A DNA stretch of 42,956 bases, from contig BLXT01002152.1 of assembly GCA_019648995.1 (NCBI GenBank), forward strand, positions 284,250-327,205, given 5' to 3'. The position numbers and the translations under genes are program-made. Origin of the DNA: Plakobranchus ocellatus. Its lineage: Eukaryota > Mollusca > Gastropoda > Plakobranchidae. Positions 11,501 through 22,282 of the stretch are shown one piece after another. A model generated the notes under the pieces. That model searched no databases. It saw nothing but the letters and a program-made list of their open reading frames with translations, and was not told where the DNA came from. Numbering within the stretch: position 1 is the stretch's first letter; the number at the start of each line of letters is the position of its first letter.

Positions 11501-12254
11501 AGTCAGACATAATTTGTTTTCAAATCAATATCTTTGAGGTGCTATGAAAAAAAGAATATATGTCAGTGTAAAGGAGGATTGTTGCGATTTCTTACCTTTA
11601 AACCATGTTGTGCCCTCTTTTTTTTTTTTTTCATAAACAAATTTCAATGTTACTCATGGGCTACAGGGGGCCATCAATTACAAAATAAATTACTCTTTAT
11701 ATCATATTAAATGTTATCACTTAAAAGTCTTTGTATATGTAATTATAATCTGCTTATTACTCTAAAAAGCCATGTCTCAATCTATATTTTTGTCCTCTTT
11801 TCAATAAAATTGCGCTGTATATGATATTTCCCAGCAGTCGAGTATTTAGTTTCAGTTCCTGTTTTAGTTTTCACTTTGGCTTTTGGCTGCCTCTCACATA
11901 GCTGTATAGAATAAAGAACACCGTTATATAAAACTCATCATTTCTATGAGATTTTTTCGCCAACTCAATGAAGCAACGCTATGTAGATGATAAAGGAATG
12001 GAAAGGTTTTGTCTTTGAGACGAACTTGTCGAGATGTTTTTTTGTGTTTGCCATGTTCTAACTTTTTGCGGACAGAAACCAAAAGACTTACAATGGTAGG
12101 CCTACTGTTTATATATATATATATTTTATATATTTCATTACATATAATTATGTACTGTATACACACAAGCAGTGTACAACTTTTCCCCCCGAGTTTCTCT
12201 GTTGTTTTGTCTCTATCACTGTCAATTTTTAGTCTTACGCTAGTGGTCTCTTAC

Positions 12255-12260
12255 AATAAA
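12255..12260 (+). terminator. candidate distal polyadenylation signal
   Basis: AATAAA followed by a T-rich CTTTTGTTTT stretch. It sits close to where the T-rich character of the + strand fades, so it is a reasonable distal end for a long arrestin transcript. This is inference only. Confidence 0.35.
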
Positions 12261-12279
12261 CTTTTGTTTTAAAAAAATG

Positions 12280-14980
12280 ATTGCGTCTCAGTCTTGCTGA
12301 TTGTTGACCGACTTTTACTCATACAATGTTTTGTTGTTCTTATGAACCATTTGATTACTGTAGAATCCAGTTCATTCAAATCGGCACATTTCAAATTCTT
12401 GGTTAATTCAAAGCATGTTGATTTTTCCAAATAATTCTTTTTAAGTGATATAAAAAAATATCCACTAAATGGAAGTCTGATAGAAAGATGTTGTTAACTT
12501 GAACTCATCAGGTCAGCTTTTCTGTACTGAGAAAGCACCAACTTTTCGGAATTTCCTCGCTACAGTAAAAGCAATGCTGTGCTCTGAGCAGCAGTTCGTA
12601 TGTGTGCATGTCTGTTTTGCAGGCTGACATTTTATAGGGAAGATTTCAGTCAGTGTAAAAAGTGGAAAGGCCCAGGTGTGAATACTTCCTAGACTACAAC
12701 AAGAAGGGTGGTGGTGCCACAAGTGACTGGTCTCAACATTTGGTCAAAGTAAGCCTCATTTCAACCGTGTGGTACAGCCTACAAGGCTGCCAGCTTTCTG
12801 TTTTCCAATTTGTGGGCTTATATTATTATTTGTCCCCAAGTAGAATAATTAATACAAGGAGCAAACTTGGATTACATCATTTCTGTTAGCTGTATGTGTA
12901 TTGATTTTTACAAGATAGCTCTAGTCTACAAAGCTACTGACTTTTAGACCATCAAAGGCCATTCAGAAGTTAATAAATCAAAAAATCGAATTTGATTGAC
13001 TTAACCCCTTGTGTGACATTTAAGGAAGTATGTTATTTAGGTGAAAGCTCTTCTTTTAAAAACCCTCTTCAATTCCGTACAGACGATGTCGAATTTACTT
13101 AGGCAGGTAGAATATATTTAATTGATTTTAGAAAAGGTTTTTATGAAATAAAGATTGTTAAAATGGAAGCTATTAACTGCCTTTCCTATGACTTCGGTTA
13201 CATATAGCTGAATCACATTACAGCCTGCTGTAACCTTATAATCAAATAATGCTCGTGAAGAATTTTGATTATAGTCTTGAGTTGAATGACGAAAATTTAA
13301 AACAATTCTCACTGTCAAAGACTTACATGGGCTTAACAGATTAGTAAGAAAATTATGCTCTTGTGGCATTGGGAAAAAAAAATGAAGTTTCGTATCATGA
13401 TTTAAAATCAAATATAGCTTGAGCCCACTCAGGCTCAAAATATTATTTTTTCCAAAAAGGATTACAAACTAGAGCATGACTATTTACATAGTGTGGTCAA
13501 TGATCTCAATTTCATGACCTTCCATGGCATATGATTTATATAGTGCTATAAAAAGACAAAAAAGAGAATGAATGTGAAGTTCATTGCAGAACACTTATGT
13601 GAAGTTCATTGCAGAACACTTTTAAGTCGAAATTCTGAGGACTAGAAATCATTAAATGATTATAGTGTTACTGTAACTTGTAAGCATCTTTGATTTAGCA
13701 GGTATAATTTAAAAGAAGAAAAATGATTTGAGGACCTGAAATAATTTTGTAAATAAAAAAATGATTTAACACGTTTTTACTGCTACAATTTTTAAACTTC
13801 AAATTCAATGATTTACTACCCCTGGAATAATCCACTTGCAAAAAATCTACCAAATTTAAACACCAACATTTCCATAACCTAATTTTAATAAAAGACGAAT
13901 GACAATAGGTTGTGTTCCAGAAAAAAAGTTTTCAAAATAAATCAACCACACCAGCATGAAAATTATTTCAGTATTGCAATAATTTATTCATCATTTTGTA
14001 AGGACTCACATATTTCAAAATTTCGTATCACTTTGAAATATCCTAATGAATGAAATTTCAACATCATTATAGTGTGTCAAAGAGGCAAGTAACAAGTACA
14101 TGTACAATATTATATATTTATATATATATATGTATGTCAAGTCATTCTTAGAATTTTGCAACAAATTTATAACACAACTATAGATCTAATAGCAAAAGCT
14201 AAATAATTAACAACAGATGAAAATGATATAGTTTACTTAAAGTCACACATTAAGAACAATAATACAACAATAATATCATGGAGATCTTTAATGTGCACAT
14301 TAGATACGAAGGGTTCCATGAAAAGGCTCCAATATGCCATTTTCAAAAAGACTGCAGCTTGTTTTCTGTTGGCCAAACTACTGTAGCATTACCATACCTG
14401 AAAAACATAACTAACTTTAGAATGCAGCTAGAGCAACTTTCATAGCATGCGCTGATACATGTCTTTACACAAAGTAATAAAGCATCACAGCAATTACTTT
14501 CCAAAAAAGAAAAAAAAAGACTTTGCTTCATTTTTTGTTATTGTTTCTAAATGAACAGCTGATTTTATAGCAATTTTACAACGCCTGGGCCTAGAGCAGA
14601 GGGAGGGAAATCCGCTGAATTATTTTTATTATTTTCCAATGTTGGTGAGTGAGGCATCACCTCTCCACGGACTTATTTATTGCCTCAACTCTCTTTATAT
14701 CCCTCTAAAAGCCAAAACTTGTGTACAAGGCCACTCTGCTCCCTCTTGATAATAATATAACTAACAGCAAAGGTAGACAGATCAGGTCTAATAAGTTACT
14801 CAGGCCATGGGTGGTGTCTCTTAATAAATTGCATAAGAACCTTCGATGGCGACGGTTGCTCCCAAAAGTATGAACTGGTAGATTTGAGTGAACAACATAT
14901 ATGCACACCCTGCTAAACAATAAAGGTGACTACCCACAACAAATGATTATCTCCTCTACTAAGAATGGTCATCGATTCCA
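12280..14980. other. region between the converging genes, no gene seen
   Basis: AT-rich sequence with short, unsupported frames on both strands. It contains a perfect 25-bp tandem duplication (13572-13621) and TA-rich tracts near 14105-14135. From about 13.1 kb the + strand becomes A-rich. Hexamers in - orientation (TTTATT on +), for example 13983-13988, could serve distal SAP130 polyadenylation. Confidence 0.5.
13572..13621. repeat. perfect 25-bp tandem duplication
   Basis: The unit ATGTGAAGTTCATTGCAGAA plus CACTT occurs twice in immediate succession without differences, which points to a recent replication-slippage or repair duplication. Confidence 0.95.
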
Positions 14981-14987
14981 ATTTCAA

Positions 14988-15186
14988 AGCCCTATATTTA
15001 GACGGTTGGCTACCAAGTCAGAGGTTCTGGGTTCGAATCCCAATCCGGGCTAAACCAATTTATCTACTAAATGGGTAGTTAGGTCTCTTTAAGACCCAGT
15101 GAAAGTAAAAGCGGCTAGTATGCCAGGAACAATCAGGACCCTACTCCTGGTTCCCCGATGCCTGGACTAAGCGTGGGACCCACTTT
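14988..15186 (+). mobile_element. tRNA-derived SINE, copy A
   Basis: The 5' part resembles a tRNA: GCCC at the start can pair with GGGC near 15047, and GGTTCTGGGTTCGAATCCCA contains a near-consensus pol III B box (GGTTCGAATCC type). A body follows with TAGGTCTCTTTAAGACCC, and a 3' core AGTATGCCAGGAACAATCAG ... TTCCCCGATGCCTGGACTAAGCGTGGGACCCA. A second diverged copy with the same order lies at 30250-30486, which shows this is a dispersed repeat and not a tRNA gene. The A box is weak. The family name is not known to me. Confidence 0.8.
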
Positions 15187-15738
15187 ACTTTTTTTAATGT
15201 TTAGAAGATGTAGCATGATTTAAGACTACAGTTAATATAAAGCAAAACTTCTGTCATACTGCTATGACGACAATAAAACCAAAGAAAGTGTTTATCTGGT
15301 ATGGCGTTTAAATGGATACTACTATACCAAAACAGTTTTCAATTACAATGTACATGAAAAAGCGTTTTTACATGCCTCAATATTACCCTCATTAGACTGT
15401 GACTCTACATCCTGAAAATTCCATGTTTGCAGAGCTAAAATCTTGCGACTTATTGCATCCCACCACTTGAAATAAAACAGATGCATTCACAAAAGCACTT
15501 ACATAAAACAAATGGTCAAGATGATTATAGTATGAGCACTTCTTTCAAGAACATAACTCTCAGCTGTTACAAAAGGAAGGACAAAGCTATCACAGCACAT
15601 GTTATTCTGCTTCAGTTATGTAGTGAACGTAGTGCTGCATTCTTGTACAGGAAGTTCACATATTTTATTTGTTTTGTTATTTCTTTGTTTAACGGACAGA
15701 AAGATTTTTATGTACTGTTTTTTTTTCTTTAATGTCCA

Positions 15739-15781
15739 NNNNNNNNNNNNNNNNNNNNNNNNNNNNNNNNNNNNNNNNNNN
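15739..15781. other. assembly gap (43 N)
   Basis: Run of N. Reading frames crossing it on either strand are artefacts. Confidence 1.
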
Positions 15782-15864
15782 TTTAAAGACAATTTTACAT
15801 TGACACACAATATGTAATGATCATGAGCATCTTCCATTTTTTTTTTTTTTTAGCAAACATTATC

Positions 15865-16270
15865 TCAAGACCAATCTGAATGAGTTGCACATTTTGAACA
15901 TTCCAACCACAGAAATAGTCTGAAACTGAATTGTACAGACTTTGCAACAGTTACAACTGGACTTGGGTTTGTTGGCTCTGCACCAAGATAGAAAGTATCT
16001 ATAACAATTTTTAAATCAGTCAAGAGGGAAGAAACTAACAAATAAAAAAAATGACCTCTTTCAACAATATCACCTGCAACATCAGCCTGATCAGGAGTAA
16101 TCTCAATACACACTGTAACAGAAAAGAAGAACAATTTCACTACTGTCCTCAACCACTTATCAAACTGTAGCTCAGCACACAAAAAATTATGCATCAGCAA
16201 GTCTTCAAACACACAAAAAAAAACAAAAGTCTTGTAATTGCATAAACATTGCATCAGCCACCACAACCTG
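15865..16270 (-). pseudogene. open frame, possibly decayed piggyBac-type transposase C-terminal part
   Basis: A 133-codon frame without convincing homology in its own phase. Near its end, a neighbouring frame on the same strand reads KPKSSCNCCKVCT, and the original frame then reads ECSKCATHSDW. The combined spacing of Cys pairs is reminiscent of the Cys-rich tail of piggyBac transposases, which would imply at least one frameshift. It lies downstream, on the same strand, of the N-terminal-like fragment at 16300-16740. This is weak and could be chance. Confidence 0.25.
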
Positions 16271-16299
16271 TTATATTACCCCCATGAACCCTTAGCTCC

Positions 16300-16740
16300 T
16301 GAGCCTAAAATTTAGAAAAAAATTTACCTGTACCTGATCTCTTTAGGCTTAAAATCACCGTTGTAATATGATCTGGTAAATTACATGGACCTATCCTAGT
16401 ACCATCATAGTCAACATAAAAATCTTTTAGTACATAATTCTTCGACCAACTGATTGTAAAATCATTAGATCTAGATCTACAGCTATACCAACACCCCGTT
16501 CATCTGGTGTGTTTACATTTTCCCTGCCACGCCCACCCTGTAGACCTAGGCCTAGTACTATCTCCACTATCACAGATTCTAGATCTAGATCTAGATCTAT
16601 CTTCTTCAGTTTCTAACTCACTTTCATGATAATTCACACCAAAATCATGTTCGACATCTGATTCAGAATTCCATAGATGATTGATAACCTCATCAGCTGA
16701 TTAGTGCTGATATTACAAACTTCTTTCGAAGTTGAGGTTT
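16300..16740 (-). pseudogene. decayed transposase N-terminal fragment, piggyBac-like
   Basis: On the - strand, from about 16710 downwards, the frame reads DEVINHLWNSESDVEHDFGV, then an acidic/Ser-rich stretch with RSRSRSR and STRPRSTGW, an in-frame stop near 16500, and then ISWSKNYVLKDFYVDYDG ... NLPDHITTV. An acidic N-terminus followed by W-x(n)-F and a G/P-rich stretch is the layout of piggyBac-family N-termini. A similarly laid out fragment lies at 21442-21880. The + strand edge TGAACCCTTAGCTCCTGAGC (about 16284) nearly repeats the reverse complement of 21954-21978 and starts CCCTTAG as piggyBac ends do. It is a dead relic; assignment is by layout, not by a catalytic domain. Confidence 0.4.
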
Positions 16741-16749
16741 GTTTCATCT

Positions 16750-18700
16750 TGAAATTTGAGATGAAAAATTGCTAAACTTTTGTGAACAAACAGCTGATAG
16801 TGATAAAGGAAGTTGAAATTGACGCTAGAAGTAATGTGATTTTATTAATTATTCTCATTGGTCCTCTTGAGCCGGAGAAATAATCATGAAGTTTTGGTAA
16901 TACTAGGAAGGTATGCTACAACAGAAACTTTTGGGTAGAGTGATATATGCATAAATGTGTTGTACATATGCAGAAAATACATCTACTTACGTTTTTCCCC
17001 CTCGCCATGAAGGCAAACTGGTCAGTTTCTAACCAAACCCTCTCTCACTTTCAGGAAACCCCTATTCTTTATCAAAACACTAAAGTACTCATATTTTTTA
17101 ATGGATTTCAATAATAAAAGGATCAATTTACAAGAATCAGTTAACATCTGTGATACATATTGCAGTTTGTTTCCTTGGAAATGGCTGGTAAAAAATTACT
17201 CCGCATTATCTGAAATTAATTTATCAGGACAAATTAAAGAGCAAACTTAACACAAAATTAAATAGAGGTAGTGTAAAGAGGAATAGCCATGCAATGTACA
17301 GTATTTGTGGTATTATATGAATAAATACCTAGATAATTTCCCTAAAAACTCAAAAATTTCCAAGCTATGGCCATATAATACACATAAGTGTTTAACATTC
17401 AAAAACTATATTTATAAATTATATTAATTTATGATAAGCCAATGTCTTATCTATATTAGGTCTGGTATGGTAAAAGAAACAAGTTTTGTTTATTTGAGTG
17501 CATTGTTGAATCTCACAGCACTCTACAGAGGCTGCAGGTCCTAGCTTGCTTTCTTAACTCAGAATGTTAGGACAGTTGATTCTAGAATAACCACATTCTT
17601 CCCACCAATTGCGCGAGACTATGCATAGAGGAGTGAATATTGCACCCACTCCATTTGTCTCCACCTCATTTTCATATGTGATGCTAAATGCAAAAGCCCA
17701 GTTTGACAGGGCAAAAAAAGGGTAGCGCGATTTAAAACATGCACATACATACACCCTGGACCCTGAATCTGCACTGTACTTGGTCTAAATAGCAAACTTG
17801 GATAGGCTATTTGCTAAGGCTTGGAATTATCTGATGTGGCTTTCTGAGACTTCAAAATAACAAGTTTTTTTTTTCAATAAAGGAAAATGAAGGGGCAAAT
17901 CCATTATTGAAATGTACCTCAATTTACCAGGAAAATTAAATTATCTTGACTGTGAACTGTATAAAACCCCCCTCTCCAACCTATATTTTGAGTCTGAGAG
18001 AAGCCATTCCTGCCTTTGAAAAGTTTATGTAAATGTAGAGAATACCTGTTCATGGATAACAAATTTTTATCACAGGGGTAAACAAAGCTTGTAATTAAGG
18101 ATATAATTGCTATAACCGGAGGCTGAGCTAGGCAAGATGCATTAAATCCATACTTCTGTGGATGCAGAATATACAATTTTCATAGTGAAACTAAACATAA
18201 TTATTTGAAATTGTGTGCATTTTGTGCAAGCAACATCAAGTTTGAAATATCAAAATACTGGTCGTCGCTTAGAATATCAGCAACCTGCCCAGGCACTTCA
18301 TAGCCTTCGATGCCTAAAAATGGGGCCTCAAGATCAGAAGAACAGAGTCATTTGTTGAATTAAACTGATCATATATTTTCAATCTTCGACCCGTCATCAG
18401 TACTAGTGAGAAAGTCCACCATATATCATAGTTTTATATAAAGTTAACTGAGAAGAGCCAAAGATCTTCATCAACAAATAATATGTTGACTCGAGTTTCA
18501 AATGCTTCTCAAATTCTCAAACACAATCCAGCTTGAGGTCAAAAGAAGAACGAGCCACAGCTTTAAAATATGAGGTTTGAAGTAAATGCGGAGGAGCCAG
18601 TCAGTGAGATGACAATGTTGTTTGCCTTTTAAATTAATTATGGTTGCCATTTTTGTCTTCTTCCATTGTAAACTATGACGCTTTACATATGCACATGAGG
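16750..18700. other. intergenic or distal SAP130 3'UTR, no gene seen
   Basis: AT-rich sequence without coding exons on either strand. Short - strand frames at 17554-17754 and 17919-18176 have no recognisable motif. Confidence 0.5.
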
Positions 18701-18720
18701 ATGGCTGCAACCGCTCTATA

Positions 18721-18726
18721 TTTATT
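18721..18726 (-). terminator. SAP130 polyadenylation signal, proximal candidate
   Basis: AATAAA on the - strand (TTTATT on +), 127 bases downstream of the SAP130 stop. It is the first canonical hexamer after the stop. More distal hexamers exist, so the 3'UTR may be longer. Confidence 0.5.
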
Positions 18727-18852
18727 CAAATATAAAGCAGTGCTACGTGCAAACTGGTTCAGACCTCTTGCATACGAACATGGAAGAAATTAAATCTATG
18801 TGTGGTCACTGTGGTGCTTCAAAACAGACATAACGCCCAAAAGAGCCCACTG

Positions 18853-19002
18853 CTACGTCCTCTCTTTCTTTTTGATTGGTCTCTTGCTCATATGCTTGTT
18901 GACAATCTGGTGTATGCGAGGCTGGTGCTCGAGTGTCCGCAGCATTGCTCCGCGAGCCTCGGACAGCTGGCTCTGGATCAGTTCACAGCGCTGGATGTTA
19001 GC
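18853..19002 (-). CDS. SAP130: SAP130 exon 20, last coding exon (residues 1071-1119, stop)
   Basis: Reads ANIQRCELIQSQLSEARGAM, then LRTLEHQPRIHQIVNKHMSK and a basic end RPIKKKERT, stop TAG at 18853-18855. The family C-terminus has the same helix (MQRCKLVMDQISEARDSMLK in human) followed by a Lys/Arg-rich tail. It is the end of the Sin3A-interacting domain and likely part of a nuclear localisation signal. The acceptor is TCCTCCCCCCCCAG; the frame enters in phase 0. Confidence 0.95.
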   Translation of the reverse strand, partial: ANIQRCELIQSQLSEARGAMLRTLEHQPRIHQIVNKHMSKRPIKKKERT

Positions 19003-20284
19003 CTGGGGGGGAGGACGAGGCAGACAGACATGCAAGTTCTAAGTAAACAGCTTCAATCAAGGCTTTTGGTTAGGAAAGAAAAAGTGTCAAGTTTTATGAA
19101 AATGATTGGTGATTTGCTCTTGAATTGAGAAAAGAAGAATGGTTTCCTTGGTAAAAAAAAAAGAAGTTGTTTTTTTAAAGTATTTACTTCATATTAACGC
19201 TTGAGCCCTAATTGTGATGCATTCAGCTAAAACGCTGCACATGTCATTGGGCTCTACTTTGAGCTAGAGACAAAATAGTAATGTCAGGTTGATAGCGGGC
19301 ATAACTGATAATGTTTAAAATCGATCTTGAACTATTAAATTATCATTTCCCAAAAGGTTTTAATCTAAACATGTTTTTTAAAAGCTTTTTGCTGTCATTT
19401 TGTTGTCATATCCAATCTACCAAGATCGGTGATCTTGAGGTCTTGATTCAGTGTCTTTGAGACTGTATAAATCCAGTCAAAGTAGGTAGATAATGTATTA
19501 TTCTATAAAAAAAAACATAGGAAGCTCTGCATATGCAACAGAAAAAAATACACCCAGTAAGGTGCCTCAGAATTTGAGAAGGCAAATTTCACTATGAAAT
19601 GGTTTGTTCTAAAGATGAGAATTGCTTTGTACATAATTATTTTTTTGTACATTCTTCCTTTCCATAGCCAACTGTACAATTTTATCACATTATAACTCTT
19701 AAATACATTAATTTTATAAATAAATTAATGCACAATGATTTAAAATGTGTCCTCATGCAACAATTTTATTGCTTTGTGAACCAAAGGAAAAGAAAAACTT
19801 CATGAAAAGTAAAAGCAGAAACTTTAAATGCAATTTTCTCCATTCACCACTACATGGTATTCTGTTTTCAATGTGCATCTCATTTTAAAGATATTTTGAA
19901 AATTGTAAAAGCATGATGTTCAGAAAAAACTGCAGATTTAGAAAATTTAAATAAACAGAATATCTCAAATTTTCACCATGTGCCACATTTTGCTGGCCCC
20001 ATCCTAAATATTGTGTTAAGTTAAAAACAAAATGAAAAAAAACAAGATGTAGGCACACAATCATTCAGAGTTAAATGAGCTTTAAGTTTCTGTTTTGTTC
20101 TACTTCAGATCAGCAGAAGAAAAAATATGGAGAGATGACTATTTCAGTATCAACAAGAAATACATTCATCTTCACTGATTAATTGAAAAAAAAAACAAAA
20201 AAAAACTTCAAAATAATTTCGCGATTGAGAAATTTGTATTGTAGACTTTTTTAAACAAAGATTTAGGTTCAGTAAGAGACAAAC
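19003..20284 (-). other. SAP130: SAP130 intron 19
   Basis: 1.28-kb AT-rich GT-AG intron (donor GTTTGT). No element or exon recognised. Confidence 0.85.
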
Positions 20285-20401
20285 CTGAGAAATCTCGTGG
20301 ATCTTGAGAGAATCTTCACTACCAGTTTTATGGGAAGCAACCTTAGCCAGGTCTTTCTGTACATCCAGGAAATGGCTCTGCATTTCTTTCTCAAAATCTT
20401 C
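20285..20401 (-). CDS. SAP130: SAP130 exon 19 (residues 1032-1070)
   Basis: Reads EDFEKEMQSHFLDVQKDLAK ... TGSEDSLKIHEISQ, aligning with the helical part of the SAP130 C-terminal domain just before the QRC..SEAR helix. Phase 0 at both ends (117 bases). The acceptor is TACTTTGTAG; the donor CAG|GTTTGT is weaker than the others. Confidence 0.93.
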
Positions 20402-20970
20402 CTACAAAGTAAATAAGTAACAATCAGCAACAATTGTAATTTTTTTTTTAATTACTGTATTTGCATCCATTCATAAAAAATGTTTCTACACATACTGTTG
20501 ATCTAGGTAAACAAATATGAAAAGACTATTGAAAAAAAATTGAGCAATTAACATTTTTAAAAGAAAGAGATTGCTATGAGCCCAGTGCAATAATAACACA
20601 TCCCTACTCATTGAAAGCAAGTCATTGTTTGACACAGGTATAAGCTGAATTCAGTTGATTTTAAGGCACATTTCAGTATTTTTTGTTCAAGTCTAGTTCT
20701 TCAGTAATTTGGGCTTCATTTCAGAAACAAGTTTGCAATCACCCGTGGTTGGCACAACTGTTTTAAAGCATGACTTAAAAAATTATACTATTCCAAGCAT
20801 TTGGTAAACATCATTTGCACTCAAAACAATTTTCTTGCAATATTAAAGAAGGATAAAAGCAATCACAAGTGCGGCAAGTTTTAAAAAAAAAGGTGTAGGG
20901 AGAAAAAAATTCAACAACTTTAAAACAAGGGCAACAAAGCTGTTGGGGAAACAAAAAAGCAAGAGCTTAC
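20402..20970 (-). other. SAP130: SAP130 intron 18
   Basis: 569-bp GT-AG intron, AT-rich, nothing recognisable inside. Confidence 0.85.
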
Positions 20971-21074
20971 CAGTTCTTCTAACTGTGACGCTGAAAAATA
21001 GAGCTTCCAGCCATTGACTTTCTGCATGATGCCCTTCTGGTTGGAGAGCTCGTTTACAGTTGGTCTTCTCTCCT
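20971..21074 (-). CDS. SAP130: SAP130 exon 18 (residues 997-1031)
   Basis: Reads EERRPTVNELSNQKGIMQKV then NGWKLYFSASQLEEL. It matches the conserved LQEIANQKGV...GWKVHLCAAQL block of the family. Acceptor TTTTCTGCAG, donor CTG|GTAAGC; phase 1 in, phase 0 out. Confidence 0.95.
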
Positions 21075-22147
21075 CTGCAGAAAATACAATGTCAGTATAA
21101 GTCTGATTAGTCAGAAGTCACATTCTGAACACTTTCAATCATGAGAACAGCCTGAAATTCTTTCTCTAAACTTTTCAATGGTGAAATCAGGAAAAGATTA
21201 CATTTAGCAACTGAACGATTAATTTTCTCAGCAGGATTACCTGCACCATCACACTGTAAAGTACATGTGACCCAATACTTTCCTTAAGCTTTTGAGCCCT
21301 GTCCACCTGTATACCTGGGGCAAACAAAATGGTGTCCATGCCTAGCCACCAATTTATTGAGCATGAATATTCTGTTTATTTAGAATTATAGCCAATCAGG
21401 AGACACCCAAACATTTTCATCTTTACTAACATTCAAAATAATTGCAAAACCAGTTGACATGGATTTTATGTGAGTGTTGTGTAAAACGTGGTCATTTTAT
21501 CATGGAAAGTGATGGTGAACAGCCTGGGCTATCTGGGGCAAAACTTAGAAAGAAGACATTGCTTACGGCTAACAAAGTCATGGATCAATTCAGGGATTTT
21601 TCTGAATTACACTGTGAAAATGGTAGGGAATACCCTGATAGAATCTATTTCCCACAATAAATCTCTTGGCTCAGATGATAATGTAAATCTAGATAGGCCT
21701 AGACCTAGTGATCTCCCACATGTCACTCATGTGTTTGTGGACACAAACATTGAAGATGAAAGGTGGAATAAAAATTTCAGCCAAATCAGTCAATATTTGA
21801 TGATTCTGGTTGTGGCACAAGAAACATTCCTGCTGAAACAACATAGGCAGTTTCTAATTTTCACTACTTAGTTATAGGCAATTATATACCATGTACTGAG
21901 ATCATGCTAGATCATACTGAGAAATAATGCTAGGGAGGCCAGGATGCAGGAGTTTCAAGCTCTGGAGCCTAAGGGTTCAAAAGAACAATAGATCCTCATA
22001 AACAACACATATTTGTTCAAGGGTTTTTGGTTGGTTGTTTTTTTTTTCTTTACTTCAATATAAGGAGCATAAGGCGTTTGTAAACCGGTACAGATACAAA
22101 ATTGATCAACACCAATAGGGAACATTAACATTTGTCTACATTCCTAC
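21075..22147 (-). other. SAP130: SAP130 intron 17, with transposase relic
   Basis: 1.07-kb GT-AG intron (donor GTAGGA, acceptor TTTTCTGCAG). About half is the + strand transposase-like relic at 21442-21880. Confidence 0.85.
21442..21880 (+). pseudogene. decayed transposase N-terminal fragment, piggyBac-like
   Basis: Two overlapping + frames (21442-21660 and 21488-21871) look like one frameshifted peptide. The second reads DDNVNLDRPRPSDLPHVTHV ... EDERWNKNF; shifting frame near 21780 continues as FDDSGCGTRNIPAETT. W...NF followed by F-D-x-S-G-x-G and IPxETT resembles the N-terminal layout of piggyBac transposases (W..F....F....G....P). Layout matches the - strand relic at 16300-16740. The end at about 21954-21978 (GAGCCTAAGGGTTCA) mirrors the edge of that relic. 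No catalytic domain is left. It is antisense to SAP130 inside an intron. Confidence 0.4.
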
Positions 22148-22282
22148 CTTTGGGTTTCACATCCCCATATTTGACAAAATGATTATTTCGGGTCTTGTTG
22201 TTGATGACATCTGGCTGAAGCAGCACAAACGTGGGTTTAGGTTTATGCAAAATCCATCTCACACCTTCCTCGTCTGTGTACT
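22148..22282 (-). CDS. SAP130: SAP130 exon 17 (residues 952-996)
   Basis: Reads EYTDEEGVRWILHKPKPTFV then LLQPDVINNKTRNNHFVKYG and DVKPK. Human SAP130 has EYIDEEGVRYVPVRPRPPIT LLRHY... HHFQRYSDV at this point, so the start of the Sin3-binding domain is well conserved while the middle is diverged. It is 135 bases, phase 1 at both ends. Acceptor CTTGAATACAG, donor AAG|GTAGGA. Confidence 0.95.

Larger units (their letters stand above)
6300..12270 (+). other. T-rich region after arrestin: possible extended 3'UTR
   Basis: No coding exon is recognisable on either strand. The + strand is visibly T-rich with many T runs. Extra AATAAA signals occur at 10673, 11803 and 12255, the last followed by CTTTTGTTTT. 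A long 3'UTR with alternative polyadenylation is plausible, but the sequence alone cannot separate UTR from intergenic DNA. It contains a GT-rich tandem array (7248-7450), an AC run and a TA run. Confidence 0.4.

Noticed and set aside
14988..15060. A tRNA gene (TGGGTTCGAATCCCA present)
   Set aside because: No proper A box or anticodon stem, and a diverged copy with the same downstream body exists at 30250; this is a SINE head.
15865..16266. A functional 133-residue gene
   Set aside because: No recognisable domain in a single frame; only frameshifted Cys-rich similarity, so listed as a tentative relic instead.
18800..19128. Two + strand frames of 80 and 108 codons
   Set aside because: Antisense shadows of SAP130 exon 20, whose - strand frame is clearly conserved.
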